From Anaerolineales bacterium (GTDB lineage: Bacteria; Chloroflexota; Anaerolineae; 4572-78; J111), in NCBI GenBank assembly GCA_020634935.1, contig JACKAT010000057.1:1-34808 (forward strand): a stretch of 34,808 nt of DNA. Reading direction: 5' to 3'. The translations under genes and the position numbers were made by a program. Shown here piece after piece: positions 15,922 through 25,102 of the stretch. Below the pieces are notes generated by a model. That model saw nothing but the letters and a program-made list of their open reading frames with translations, searched no databases and was not told where the DNA came from. The first letter of the stretch is position 1. Every line of letters begins with the position of its first letter.

Positions 15922-18057
15922 TTAGGGTACAGGCGACCAAACCGGCTGGATGTCGGCGGCGGGGTGGTTGGTTAGATTAGTCACCCCACTACCATCGGCC
16001 TCCATCCGGTAGATATCCCAATTGCCGGGGCGATTGCTGGCAAAAGCTAAGCGAGTGCCATCGGGCGACCAGGTGGGATGACGATCATCGGCCGGGTGGT
16101 TAGTCAGCCGGAGACCATTGCTGCCGTCGGCATTCATCACGTAAATTTCCCAATTACCCTCACCGTTAGAGGCAAAAGCGAGACGCCGGCCATCGGGCGA
16201 CCAAGCCGGTTCGACTTCATCGGCCGGTGAGCTGAGGAGCCGCGCCAAATTGGCGCCGGCCGCGTCAATTACAAAAATATCGGTGTTATTGTCAAAAGCC
16301 AGTCGGGTGCTATCCGGCGACCAAGCGGCTCGATAACCCAGACCAGGAGTTAAGCGCCGGCTCTGACCGGTCTCAAACGCAAACAGCGAAATATAATCGC
16401 CCACCGAACCGACAGCCAACCGCAGCCCATCCGGCGACCAGGCCGGCTGGCCGGCTTGGGTAGTTACTACAGATAGGCTGTTGCCATCGATCCGGCCGGC
16501 ATGGATGGCGCTGAAAAAAAACGCCTGATCCTCCGTAACGTTGACGGTGGCGAAAGCCAGTTGTTGGCCATCGGGTGACCAGGTGGGTGAGGCCTCGTGG
16601 TCGTCGATGGTGGCTGTGAAGTTGATTGGCCGGCTGCCGTCGACGTCCATCAAAAAAATATCGTCACTTCCCTCACGGTTGGAAACAAAGGCTATTTGTT
16701 GGCTAACAGCAGGCAGAGCAGATAAAGCCGCAGTCGGCGACGGCAGCGGAATGACGGTAGCGGTTGGCGGGAAGGGGGTCATCGTTGCCGTTGAGGACGG
16801 TGATGGCATGGCGGTTGGCGGCTCAGGAGTGAAGGTGGCGGTTGAGGTGGGCGCAGGCGTCGACGTAGCCTCCGACTGGCCGGCCATAAGTTGAGTTTGG
16901 GCCTGGTCTGTGGCGGTCGCGGCCAGGGCGACTAGCGTTGCGGCCAAATTTGGACCATTACTGGTTAGACTGCCGCTCTTGGCCTGCTGCGTCGCTGTCG
17001 CGGCTAAGGCTTTAAGAACGGCCTCGGTATCCAGGGTCATATTTCCTTGGCTTTGCCCAAAAATAAAAGCGGTAACACTGGCCGCGACAGCTAGGATAGT
17101 CACCACTGTCACCAACCACAGCCAAGATGATTTCTGCTTAGATAAGGGCGCAGTAGGCACCGCCGCAGTCTCCACCGGTTGGGTAGATCGCACCCGAGCC
17201 GTAACAGCGGCCGTATCAGCCGCTAATGCTCGAATCGCAGCGCCGTCACCCACCAAGATCGCCCGTACATCCTGCATCCAATCATCGACCGACTCCGGAC
17301 GATCTTGCTGGCGAACCTGCATGGCATGCTCGATCACCGCCGAAGTGGCCTGACTCAACTTTTTGTTGATAGTTCCAGGCGATTTAAACGTTTCATCGCC
17401 GGCTAGCAGGCTAATACTATCCGGCGGGTATTCGCCGGCCAGCACCGCGTATAGAGTTGCTCCCAAAGAATAGATGTCAGACCGGGGCGTCGTGCCGGTC
17501 CCGCCATACTGCTCAGGGGGCGAAAAGCCAGGAGTAGCGGCCTGGGCTCCGGTCTGGGTACGACCATCCCCTGTAACCACTTTGGCAATACCAAAATCCA
17601 CCAACACGGCCCGACCGTCTGGCGTAATCTTTATATTCTGTGGCTTAATATCGCGATGGATGATCGGCGGGTTTTGCCGGTGCAAGTGGCTGACCGCCTC
17701 ACATACCTGAAGAATGTAATCCAGGGTTATCATTTCATCCAGCGGCTCACCGTTGGCCTCGAAAAGATCCCATAGATCACGCCCTTCGATAAAATCCATT
17801 ACCAAATACTGTTTATAATCGAAGCTAAAATGATCGCTTACGCGTGGCAAATTGGGATGTTGCAGTCGCGCCAGGATGAGTGCTTCTTGTTCAAACTGTT
17901 GAACAGCTTGAGCAGTTTGAAAAACGTTCTCCTTAATCGCGACGGCAATTTGAAGCTTTGTGTCAAAGCCTTGATAAATTGTCCCCATCCCTCCCTGAGA
18001 GAGCAGCCGTTCAATTCGGTACCGCCCTTCCAATATGGTATTTTCAGGTAGGGTCAA
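15922..18057 (-). CDS. Membrane Ser/Thr protein kinase with extracellular TolB/PD40-type propeller
   Basis: The 711-residue protein has an N-terminal Hanks-type kinase: glycine loop LSQGGMGTIYQG, ATP lysine K42 (VAIKE), HRDIKPQN with D136, and DFGIAK with D154. After about residue 310 comes one membrane helix (WLWLVTVVTILAVAASVTAF), then a Thr/Pro/Ser-rich linker, then repeated propeller blades of the form PxWSPDGxxLAFxSNxxG..DIYxMxxDG from about residue 450 to the end. The kinase is therefore cytoplasmic and the propeller outside. Signal and targets are unknown. The start is TTG with GGAG nine bases upstream. The gene is monocistronic; a small membrane-peptide gene and its terminator lie just upstream. 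Confidence 0.9.
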   Translation of the reverse strand: MTLPENTILEGRYRIERLLSQGGMGTIYQGFDTKLQIAVAIKENVFQTAQAVQQFEQEALILARLQHPNLPRVSDHFSFDYKQYLVMDFIEGRDLWDLFEANGEPLDEMITLDYILQVCEAVSHLHRQNPPIIHRDIKPQNIKITPDGRAVLVDFGIAKVVTGDGRTQTGAQAATPGFSPPEQYGGTGTTPRSDIYSLGATLYAVLAGEYPPDSISLLAGDETFKSPGTINKKLSQATSAVIEHAMQVRQQDRPESVDDWMQDVRAILVGDGAAIRALAADTAAVTARVRSTQPVETAAVPTAPLSKQKSSWLWLVTVVTILAVAASVTAFIFGQSQGNMTLDTEAVLKALAATATQQAKSGSLTSNGPNLAATLVALAATATDQAQTQLMAGQSEATSTPAPTSTATFTPEPPTAMPSPSSTATMTPFPPTATVIPLPSPTAALSALPAVSQQIAFVSNREGSDDIFLMDVDGSRPINFTATIDDHEASPTWSPDGQQLAFATVNVTEDQAFFFSAIHAGRIDGNSLSVVTTQAGQPAWSPDGLRLAVGSVGDYISLFAFETGQSRRLTPGLGYRAAWSPDSTRLAFDNNTDIFVIDAAGANLARLLSSPADEVEPAWSPDGRRLAFASNGEGNWEIYVMNADGSNGLRLTNHPADDRHPTWSPDGTRLAFASNRPGNWDIYRMEADGSGVTNLTNHPAADIQPVWSPVP

Positions 18058-18177
18058 CAGTTACTTCTCCGTGATGTTAAAGGTTAATCAATAACGTGAT
18101 CTTGTTCAAGTATCTATATGTTACACAAAACTGGCGAAATTTATAGTAGGCTTTTTGTCCTTAGTTACATCCACAAA

Positions 18178-18211
18178 AAAAGCTCAACCTGATAGTATCA
18201 AGTTGAGCTTT
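18178..18211. terminator. Bidirectional rho-independent terminator
   Basis: AAAGCTCAAC (18179-18188) and GTTGAGCTTT (18202-18211) form a 10-bp stem with a 13-base loop. A run of six A lies on the left and TTTTTT on the right, so it can end transcription in both directions. It follows the 53-residue gene by 56 bp on the minus strand. Confidence 0.8.
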
Positions 18212-18266
18212 ACTTTTTTGAGCAATGACTTGAAAGAATGACAGCTTCGGCTATGAAGTGAGCATC

Positions 18267-18428
18267 TTATAATTTTCTGCGAGGATAATAAGGATCCTCA
18301 TCAACCACAAAACGTTTCCAAATATTTGGAAAGTTTGGTTTAATTACCGCGTTGGCATACCAAGCTGTAGAGATAATAAGAATATTGATACTCAATAAAA
18401 TGATAGATACACTTAACACAAGATTCAT
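18267..18428 (-). CDS. Small single-span membrane protein, 53 residues, unknown function
   Basis: I do not recognise a family. The frame starts with ATG at 18428, preceded by AGGTGA five bases upstream, and ends at TAA, giving 53 residues. An N-terminal hydrophobic helix (about residues 3-21, rich in Leu, Ile and Ser) is followed by AWYANAVIKPNFPNIWKRF and a short tail with an acidic VVDEDPYY and a basic PRRKL end. The basic tail suggests a cytoplasmic C-terminus. A rho-independent terminator follows on the same strand, so it is probably an independent transcript. It lies upstream of the membrane kinase on the same strand, which might mean a functional link, but this is a guess. Confidence 0.72.
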   Translation of the reverse strand: MNLVLSVSIILLSINILIISTAWYANAVIKPNFPNIWKRFVVDEDPYYPRRKL

Positions 18429-18471
18429 CGGATTCACCTGTTGTCTCTCTAGCTATGAAAGTTACCACGAT

Positions 18472-18487
18472 GCTATGCTACCATAGC
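18472..18487. promoter_or_regulatory. Short palindrome upstream of the small membrane gene
   Basis: GCTATG and CATAGC are inverted around CTAC, 44 bp upstream of the small gene. Two TTGACG hexamers on the minus strand (18490-18495 and 18501-18506) lie just beyond it and could be -35 elements, though no good -10 box follows. In the same 395-bp gap (18429-18823) an extended -10 sequence TGCTATACT (18574-18582) on the plus strand could serve the large regulator gene. Confidence 0.35.
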
Positions 18488-18672
18488 AACGTCAAAAGAG
18501 CGTCAATCGAATGGCAACTAAATGATCGGATAGTGTCAATGAGAGAGATTTGGAAGAATTCTATGTGTATTTATGCTATACTATCTTTAGCAATTAATTT
18601 TATAAGTTAGTAACCAGAATTAAGAACTGTTGTTAAAATATCAACAAAATTTCTACTCTAGTAACTTTATCT

Positions 18673-18794
18673 CAGGACTTACGCAAAAATCAGGTGACAG
18701 TCACTTATTGTCGATAAATCAGCATTGGGTTAGCTCAAACAAGTCGATTTATCATGCCCAAGTGGCTGTCACCTTTAGAACTGCGTAAGTCCTG
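18673..18794. repeat. MITE-like element, copy 3, with perfect 13-bp ends
   Basis: CAGGACTTACGCA at 18673-18685 is the exact inverse complement of TGCGTAAGTCCTG at 18782-18794. The element is flanked by ATCT on both sides (18669-18672 and 18795-18798), a possible 4-bp target duplication. Inner arms GGTGACAGTCACTT and AAGTGGCTGTCACC match at 13 of 14, and a third nested stem (GATAAATC/GATTTATC) lies inside. It ends 29 bp before the GTG of the large regulator gene. Confidence 0.9.
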
Positions 18795-18823
18795 ATCTTT
18801 AACAACTTTTAAGAAAACAATCC

Positions 18824-21800
18824 GTGATTGACTTATCACTGCACTTACTTGGCCCGTTAAAAGTCACCAAAAACGGAACGCCGATGTCTAATTTAGTAAC
18901 CGTTAAGTCGCAGGCTTTGCTGGCCTATCTGGCGGCTGAGCCCTATCAAGCTCACCCGCGTTCGATGTTGGCCAACCTGCTCTGGCCCGATCAACCTGAA
19001 CGGGCAGCGCTGCACAACTTGCGCCAGGCCTTAACTACCCTGCGCCAGGCCATTGGCGACCGGCACATTAAACCACCTTTGCTGTTAATTACGCGTCAGT
19101 CGTTACAGTTTAATTTAGAAAGCAATTCATGGCTCGATGTCATCCGCTTTACGCAACTGCTTCAGACTGCTCAGCCCCTAAATAATTTTAACACTAATAA
19201 TATAGGCGCATTACAGCAAGCAGGCAAACTTTACCGGGGCGACTTTTTAAGCGGGCTGATTGTATCGGACAGCGATGTCTTTGAAGCCTGGCTGACAACC
19301 AACCGGGAACATTACCGGCGTGAAGCTATTTATATTCATGAGCAGTTATCGGCCTATTTTGAAACACTCAGCGATTATGAGTCGGCGATTTCACACACCC
19401 GGCAGCTGCTTGAGCTGGCTCCCTGGCAAGAGTCGGCTCACCAACGGCTGATGCGCTGTCTAGCCGCCGACGGCCAACGCAATGCCGCTCTGGCCCATTA
19501 CGAGACCTGCCGCCGTATCTTAACCGCTGAGCTAGCCGTTGAGCCGATGCCGGAGACAACCGCCCTTTTTGATAAAATCCGCAGCGGTCAATGGCCGCCA
19601 GTCGATCAGCCCACGCTCTCTTTTCCAATTAAAGCGGAATCATCCTCTGTACCGCGCCACCATCTTCCGGCTCAGTTAACCTCTTTTGTGGGTCGTAAGG
19701 CCGACTTGGCCCAGTTAGCCGAATATTTAATCGATCCAGCCTGCCGGCTGGTGACTTTGGTAGGGCCGGGTGGCATTGGCAAAACACGGTTAGCGCTCCA
19801 AGCCGCCGAACAGCATCAAACTAACTTTGCCGATGGGGTTCATTTTATTCCCCTGGCTAACATCAACACCGCCGATCTGCTGCCAACGGCCATTGGCTCC
19901 ATGCTACAGCTTTCCTTTACCGACCATCTTGCCGCTCAAGCTCAATTGGTTGCCTATTTGCACTCTAAGCAAATGTTGTTAATCCTGGACAACTTTGAAC
20001 ATCTCACGGCTGATCCCCATCTGATCGTCGAGCTGTTGCAAATTGCACCATCGCTAAAATTGCTCATCACCTCCCGAGAAAGGCTTAATTTGCAGGCCGA
20101 ATGGATCTTTGAGGTCAGAGGTTTATCCTATCCACCCCCCCAGCTAATTCATTTACAGTCAACGCAACCGGGGCTGCCCGAGGCGCTAACCCCGTTTGGA
20201 GCGGTACAGCTCTTTATTCAGCGGGCCCGACAGGTCAACCCTCATTTCACTCTCGCTCCGGATAGTGTACCCAGCCTGGTGCAGTTATGCCGTCTAACGG
20301 AAGGTATGCCCTTAGCCCTCGAGTTAGCCGCTGCTCAAGTAAGACAATATTCACTGGCCGAACTGGTTCGCGTTCTTCAAAACAAATTGGATCGACTCAG
20401 TACCCAACAATTAGACGTTCCCCAACGCCATCGGAATCTTAGAGCTTTATTTAACTCCGCCTGGGAAAAACTGGCTGCGCCGGAGCGCGAGCTGTTCAGC
20501 CAGTTATCCGTATTTCCCGGCAGTTTTAGCACCGAGGCCGCCAATACTGTCGCCGGCAGTTCGTTAGCCGATTTGATCAACTTAGTCGATAAATCCATGC
20601 TGCGCCAAACGACGCCGGGCCGGTATGAAATTCACCCATTACTGCGGCAGTTTGGTCTGGAAATACTCCGGCAGAGGCGCGAATTAAGCGCCGCCGAAGA
20701 TAAACACTGCGCTTACTATGCGACATTTTTACGGCAGCGAGAAGATTTACTCACTTGGGGCAACCAGTATCAGGCCATTATCGAGTTAGAACAAGACGTT
20801 GAAAATATTCGCGCCGGCTGGCAGTGGGCGGTGGACAACAAGAAGCTAAGGGAACTGAGGCAAACTCACACAGGGCTGTTCGGCCTGTACAAGATGCGCC
20901 ATTGGCTTCAGGAAGGGGCTTATGTCTTCCGCCACGCGGTGGAAACGCTTATCGGGCCGCCCGGTAGCTGGCCTATCTCTCAGCAGCAGTTTGAACAGAT
21001 GCAAAGTCAGCCTAGTAATGATGAGCCAGAAACAGTCGCCCTCGATTGGCTGGACCTAAAAACCGAACTTTTCCTCAGTCTGGCCTATTTTACCTATCTC
21101 ATCGCCGATTATCCTACAGCCTTATCAGCTTCTCAAGCCGCGGCTCAATTGGCTATTCAAGGGAAAAATCCGATCAACGAAACCCGGAGCTATTTAGTGT
21201 GGGGGAGTGCTCTATGGCATCGAGGTCGCCATAAGATCGCCCACATCTTATTTGTTCAGGCCTTAAATTTGGCCCGGGGCAACAACAACGCGCACCATGA
21301 AGCGCAAAGCTTACAATTTCTGGGCAACATTTATCGCCAGCGCGGTCGCCATGTCATTGCTCGAGAACACTTTAAAAAAGCGCTGATCATTTATCGAACG
21401 GAAGGCAGCCAACAAGACGAAGCCCAATGTTTGAGCCAGTTAGGCTATATTACCAGCAGCCGGGGCGATTACGCCACCGCCCAAAACTACCTCAGGCGTG
21501 CGATCAAAATATACCAACACGGCGGCGATCGCCACTTGGAACAAGAACCGCTGCGTTTCTTGGGGTTAATCCAGCAAAATCTGGGTCTATATCAAGAAGC
21601 CCAGGCTTATTTTCAACAGGTGGCGAATACCGCCCAGGAATTTGGCGATCGCTACGTACTGGCCCTAACCCTGGCCGATCTGGGGTTAAACGCCTGGTAT
21701 CTCAACCACAGCGCAATTGCGGAGACTCACTGCCAAGATGCGCTGACCATCGCTCGTGACATTAAGGATCGCTACAGTGAAGGTTACAGTCTGGCCCGGC

Positions 21801-22273
21801 TGGGTCAAATACTGGCCCACACCGATGATTTGCAAACGGCGGCTGAAGCCTATCGCCAGGCAATTCATTTGCGCCGCAAATTGGGCCAAGATAATATGGC
21901 CATTCTTGATCTGGCCGGACTGGCCTGGGTCACCGTGCGACGCAAGCGGGATGACCAAGCCCTAACCCAAGTTGACGAGATTCTGACCTGGCTTGAGGCC
22001 AACGATACGACCTATTTTAACGAGCTGCCCCACGTTTATTGGCGTTGCTATCAAGTTCTAAAGGCAGCTATTGCCACCGCCCCCCACCTAAATTTAATGA
22101 GGCTGGGTGTCTTAGATGCCGCCTATAACGTCTTGCAAAACCGCGCCGAACGTATTGAGGATAACCGGCTTCGGCACAGCTATCTGACCAACGTGGCCAT
22201 CCATCAAGAGATCACCCAGGTCTGGCATGCGGAAAAATCAACGCTGTCTGAGCCGCCTGCTAACAACCTCTAA
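18824..22273 (+). CDS. BTAD / NB-ARC ATPase / TPR transcriptional regulator (SARP-MalT type)
   Basis: The 1149-residue protein has an N-terminal winged-helix DNA-binding domain (LHLLGPLKVTKNG to AALHNLRQALTTLRQAI), then a bacterial transcriptional activation domain of helical repeats to about residue 255. An NB-ARC/STAND ATPase core follows: LTSFVGRKADL, Walker A VGPGGIGKTR with K320, Walker B MLLILDNFEHL with D389, LKLLITSRERL, and GMPLALELAAAQVR. The last half is a long TPR array (repeats of the AxxxFxxALxIYRxxG type). Such proteins switch on genes after ligand or protein binding by the TPR sensor. The start is GTG without a clear Shine-Dalgarno; a MITE-like repeat ends 29 bp upstream. Target genes are not evident. 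Confidence 0.88.
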   Translation: MIDLSLHLLGPLKVTKNGTPMSNLVTVKSQALLAYLAAEPYQAHPRSMLANLLWPDQPERAALHNLRQALTTLRQAIGDRHIKPPLLLITRQSLQFNLESNSWLDVIRFTQLLQTAQPLNNFNTNNIGALQQAGKLYRGDFLSGLIVSDSDVFEAWLTTNREHYRREAIYIHEQLSAYFETLSDYESAISHTRQLLELAPWQESAHQRLMRCLAADGQRNAALAHYETCRRILTAELAVEPMPETTALFDKIRSGQWPPVDQPTLSFPIKAESSSVPRHHLPAQLTSFVGRKADLAQLAEYLIDPACRLVTLVGPGGIGKTRLALQAAEQHQTNFADGVHFIPLANINTADLLPTAIGSMLQLSFTDHLAAQAQLVAYLHSKQMLLILDNFEHLTADPHLIVELLQIAPSLKLLITSRERLNLQAEWIFEVRGLSYPPPQLIHLQSTQPGLPEALTPFGAVQLFIQRARQVNPHFTLAPDSVPSLVQLCRLTEGMPLALELAAAQVRQYSLAELVRVLQNKLDRLSTQQLDVPQRHRNLRALFNSAWEKLAAPERELFSQLSVFPGSFSTEAANTVAGSSLADLINLVDKSMLRQTTPGRYEIHPLLRQFGLEILRQRRELSAAEDKHCAYYATFLRQREDLLTWGNQYQAIIELEQDVENIRAGWQWAVDNKKLRELRQTHTGLFGLYKMRHWLQEGAYVFRHAVETLIGPPGSWPISQQQFEQMQSQPSNDEPETVALDWLDLKTELFLSLAYFTYLIADYPTALSASQAAAQLAIQGKNPINETRSYLVWGSALWHRGRHKIAHILFVQALNLARGNNNAHHEAQSLQFLGNIYRQRGRHVIAREHFKKALIIYRTEGSQQDEAQCLSQLGYITSSRGDYATAQNYLRRAIKIYQHGGDRHLEQEPLRFLGLIQQNLGLYQEAQAYFQQVANTAQEFGDRYVLALTLADLGLNAWYLNHSAIAETHCQDALTIARDIKDRYSEGYSLARLGQILAHTDDLQTAAEAYRQAIHLRRKLGQDNMAILDLAGLAWVTVRRKRDDQALTQVDEILTWLEANDTTYFNELPHVYWRCYQVLKAAIATAPHLNLMRLGVLDAAYNVLQNRAERIEDNRLRHSYLTNVAIHQEITQVWHAEKSTLSEPPANNL

Positions 22274-22278
22274 TCTCC

Positions 22279-23124
22279 CTACTCTCGCCAGCGACGGAAC
22301 AACTCTGTCCCTAGCACCAGCGACAGCGATAACAAGCCCAGCACCAACGCCGCGCTGTAGGCGCCTACATACATTCGCTCATCCAACGCCCGAAAAATGT
22401 AGAGAGTGGCGGTTTCGGTGCGGCCTTGAATGCCGCCGCCGATGACCAACACTGCGCCAAACTCGCCCAGCGCGCGGGCAAAAGTCAGGATAATGCCGTA
22501 GACAAAGCCCCACCGCAGAGCCGGAAAAGTCACCAACCAAAAGGTTTGCCAGCCGCTGGCTCCCAGCGTGGCGGCGGCTTGCTCCTGCTGGATACCAAAA
22601 CTTTTCAAGACCGGGATCAGCTCCCGGACCATAAAAGGTAGCGTTACAAAGAGCGTCGCCAAAATCATACCGGGCAAAGCAAAAGCCACCTTGATATCGA
22701 ACATCGCCAGCAGCGGAGCCAGGACGCCGTTCCGGCCAAAGAGCAGCAGCAACATATAGCCCACCACCACCGCCGAAACCGCAAACGGCATATCAACCAG
22801 CGCGTTGAGTAGCCGCTGGCCCGGAAAGTGATCGCGCACCAGCACCCAGACCATCATCGTGCCAAACACCGTATGCAGGACAACCACGATGACGGCAATG
22901 AATAGGGTTTGCCAAAAAGCGGCCAGCACATCCGGCTGGCTCAAGGCGTAGATAATTGCTCCAAGTCCTTCGGAAAAGGCCCCGGATATAAGCGCCGCCA
23001 ACGGCGCGATAATTAACACTCCAACATAACCAAAAACCAGGCCGATCAATAGTTGCCGCCGCCACATACCGGCCGCCGGGGCTGGCTGAACGGCCGGCCA
23101 GCGCATCTTCGTTGAGTTCATCAT
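22279..23124 (-). CDS. cysW: Sulfate ABC transporter permease CysW
   Basis: This 281-residue inner-membrane permease works with CysT and CysA to import sulfate or thiosulfate. It has about six membrane segments, the permease EAA loop EQAAATLGASGWQTFWLVTFPALRWG that contacts the ATPase, and the family sequence ALGEFGAVLVIGGG. A longer frame to 23160 exists. I chose the ATG at 23124 because it overlaps the cysT stop codon (ATGA) and AGGGAG lies eight bases upstream. It is the last gene of the operon; the next gene downstream is convergent, 5 bp away. Confidence 0.9.
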   Translation of the reverse strand: MMNSTKMRWPAVQPAPAAGMWRRQLLIGLVFGYVGVLIIAPLAALISGAFSEGLGAIIYALSQPDVLAAFWQTLFIAVIVVVLHTVFGTMMVWVLVRDHFPGQRLLNALVDMPFAVSAVVVGYMLLLLFGRNGVLAPLLAMFDIKVAFALPGMILATLFVTLPFMVRELIPVLKSFGIQQEQAAATLGASGWQTFWLVTFPALRWGFVYGIILTFARALGEFGAVLVIGGGIQGRTETATLYIFRALDERMYVGAYSAALVLGLLSLSLVLGTELFRRWRE

Positions 23125-23972
23125 GGCATGGTCTCCCTTTCCTGGCGCTGCTGAAGCCAATCGACCAGCAAGATCAAACCCAGGGCAATACCCAACATGA
23201 CGATTGACATGGCGCTGGCCCCGGCCCGGTTTTCCGACTCCACCTCGCCAAAGACAAAGACCGCCGCCGTCTGGGTGTAAAGCGGAATATTGCCGGCCAC
23301 AATGATAATCGCGCCGAATTCACCGATGGCCCGGGCAAAGCTCAACAGCGCACCGCTGGTCATCGGTAAGGCCAGTGCGGGCAGCGTTACCCGCCGAAAG
23401 ATGGTCCACGGCCTGGCCCCCAACGTGGCGGCGGCGTATTCTTGCTCGCGATCCAGATTGAGCAGTACCGGCTGCACTGCCCGCACCACCAGCGGAAACG
23501 TGATAAAAAGCAAGGCCAAAATGATCCCCGGCGGTGCAAAGATGAGCCGCCAGCCCAACGTTTGATCGAGCCAGGCCCCCAGCGCCTTCTGCGGCCCGTA
23601 AAGAATGACCAGCATGACACCTGTCACCAGGGTCGGAATGGCCAGCGGCAAATCGACGATGGCGTTAAGCAGCGCCTTGCCGGCAAATTCGTAGCGAACC
23701 AATACGTAGGCGGTCAACGTCCCCATAACTGTGTTGATGACGACCATCACCGCCGCCGTCCACAGGGTCAGCATCAGCGCGTGCCAGGCCACCGGCTGAG
23801 AGATGGTCCGCCAGAAGCCGAGCAACCCCTCCTGCAAACCGTCGCGCAGGATGACCAGCAGCGGAATGATCAGCAGCACGGCCAAATAAGCCAGCACAGC
23901 CGCCCGGAGACTCTGCCGGCCCCAGGCGACGCGATTCAACCCAAGACTGTGGGTAGACGAACGGGCGGTCAT
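23121..23972 (-). CDS. cysT: Sulfate ABC transporter permease CysT (CysU)
   Basis: This 283-residue permease forms the second half of the membrane channel of the sulfate importer. It shows six hydrophobic segments, NAIVDLPLAIPTLVTGVML, the EAA loop EYAAATLGARPWTIFRRVTLPAL and SFARAIGEFGAIIIVAGN. Its ATG overlaps the stop codon of the binding-protein gene by four bases (ATGA) and its stop overlaps cysW in the same way, so the three are translationally coupled. Substrate assignment to sulfate rests on the binding protein and the family motifs; thiosulfate is also possible. Confidence 0.9.
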   Translation of the reverse strand: MTARSSTHSLGLNRVAWGRQSLRAAVLAYLAVLLIIPLLVILRDGLQEGLLGFWRTISQPVAWHALMLTLWTAAVMVVINTVMGTLTAYVLVRYEFAGKALLNAIVDLPLAIPTLVTGVMLVILYGPQKALGAWLDQTLGWRLIFAPPGIILALLFITFPLVVRAVQPVLLNLDREQEYAAATLGARPWTIFRRVTLPALALPMTSGALLSFARAIGEFGAIIIVAGNIPLYTQTAAVFVFGEVESENRAGASAMSIVMLGIALGLILLVDWLQQRQERETMP

Positions 23973-25021
23973 GATCTCCTCTGTAACTGGCTAATCGTCC
24001 GGGTAAAAATCCCCTCGTCGCCAAAGAACGTGGGGGTGGCTTGCGACCAGCCGCCAAATTCTTCGATGGTGAACAGGTCTTCAACCGGCGGATAATGCTC
24101 GGCTGTGGCTTGCGCCACCGCCGGATCAACCGAGCGCAGGCCGAATTCGGCGAAGATTTCTTGGGCTTCGGGCGTCATCAGAAAATCGACAAACGCTTCC
24201 GCCGCTTCTCGCGTACCGTGCTTGTCCACCGAGGCATCGACCACCGCGACCGGATTTTCAATCAGAATGGTCGAGCGCGGAATGATGTATTCATATTTTT
24301 GGCCGTTCTGCTGGCCGACCATCATCTCGTTTTCGTAGGTGATAATGACATCGCCGATCCCTTTTTCAAAGGTGATGATGCTCTCCCGCGCGCCTTTGTC
24401 CATCACGGTCACGTTATTCAGCACCGCTGACAGAAACGCCTGCGCCGCAGCTTCATCATGGGCCGGCACGCTATCGACAAAGCCCCGTCTGGCCGCGCCG
24501 TACAGGGCCAGGATATTCCACTGCGCCCCACCGCTGGTCTTAGGGTTGGGGGTCAGAATTTCGAGGTCCGGCTGGGCCAGATCGGCCCAATCATGAATGT
24601 TTTTGGGATTTCCCTCGCGCACCCCCAACACCACAATCGAGTTGCTGACCATGCCTTTCGTCGGCGTCGCTTGCCAGTCGTGCGTAATCAGCCCGGCGTC
24701 CTTGATGCGGATAACATCGGCTTCCAGCGACAGCGCCGTCACGTCCGCTTCAAAGCCTTCCACAATCGCCCGCGACTGCGCGCCGGAGCCTAAGTACGAC
24801 TCCTCAAAGGTAATTTCCTGGCCGGTTTTCTGCTGCCATCGTGTCTGGAAAATGGGAATGAGTTTACCGTAGGCTTCACGGGGTGTGGTGTAAGCGCCCA
24901 AGATTAAAGTCTTCGCGCCTTGAACGCTCTCCGTCGAACCGGTCTCCGCCGGCTGACCGCAGCCGGCCAGAACGACTGAAATGATTAGGGTTAACAATAT
25001 CACAATGAATCGATTTTTCAT
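23969..25021 (-). CDS. Sulfate-binding lipoprotein of ABC transporter (Sbp/CysP family)
   Basis: This 350-residue solute-binding protein captures sulfate outside the membrane. It starts with a lipoprotein signal (MKNRFIVILLTLIISVVLAGC, lipobox LAGC with Cys21) and carries the family motifs ESYLGSGAQSRAIVEGFEAD, LSLEADV and LTPNPKTSGGAQWNILALYG. The frame runs on to 25084, but the ATG at 25021 has AAGGAG nine bases upstream and fits the signal peptide. It follows the cysA-usp gene after 81 bp and overlaps cysT. A lipid anchor, rather than a free periplasmic form, suits a monoderm or Chloroflexota-type envelope. Sbp and CysP cannot be separated on this evidence. Confidence 0.9.
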   Translation of the reverse strand: MKNRFIVILLTLIISVVLAGCGQPAETGSTESVQGAKTLILGAYTTPREAYGKLIPIFQTRWQQKTGQEITFEESYLGSGAQSRAIVEGFEADVTALSLEADVIRIKDAGLITHDWQATPTKGMVSNSIVVLGVREGNPKNIHDWADLAQPDLEILTPNPKTSGGAQWNILALYGAARRGFVDSVPAHDEAAAQAFLSAVLNNVTVMDKGARESIITFEKGIGDVIITYENEMMVGQQNGQKYEYIIPRSTILIENPVAVVDASVDKHGTREAAEAFVDFLMTPEAQEIFAEFGLRSVDPAVAQATAEHYPPVEDLFTIEEFGGWSQATPTFFGDEGIFTRTISQLQRRS

Positions 25022-25102
25022 GAGTTGGGTTCTCCTTATAAAAAGTCGTTGGGAGTAGGACAAATCGCTGACGTGGCCGGACAAGTTGGCAGCTTGCCTT
25101 AC

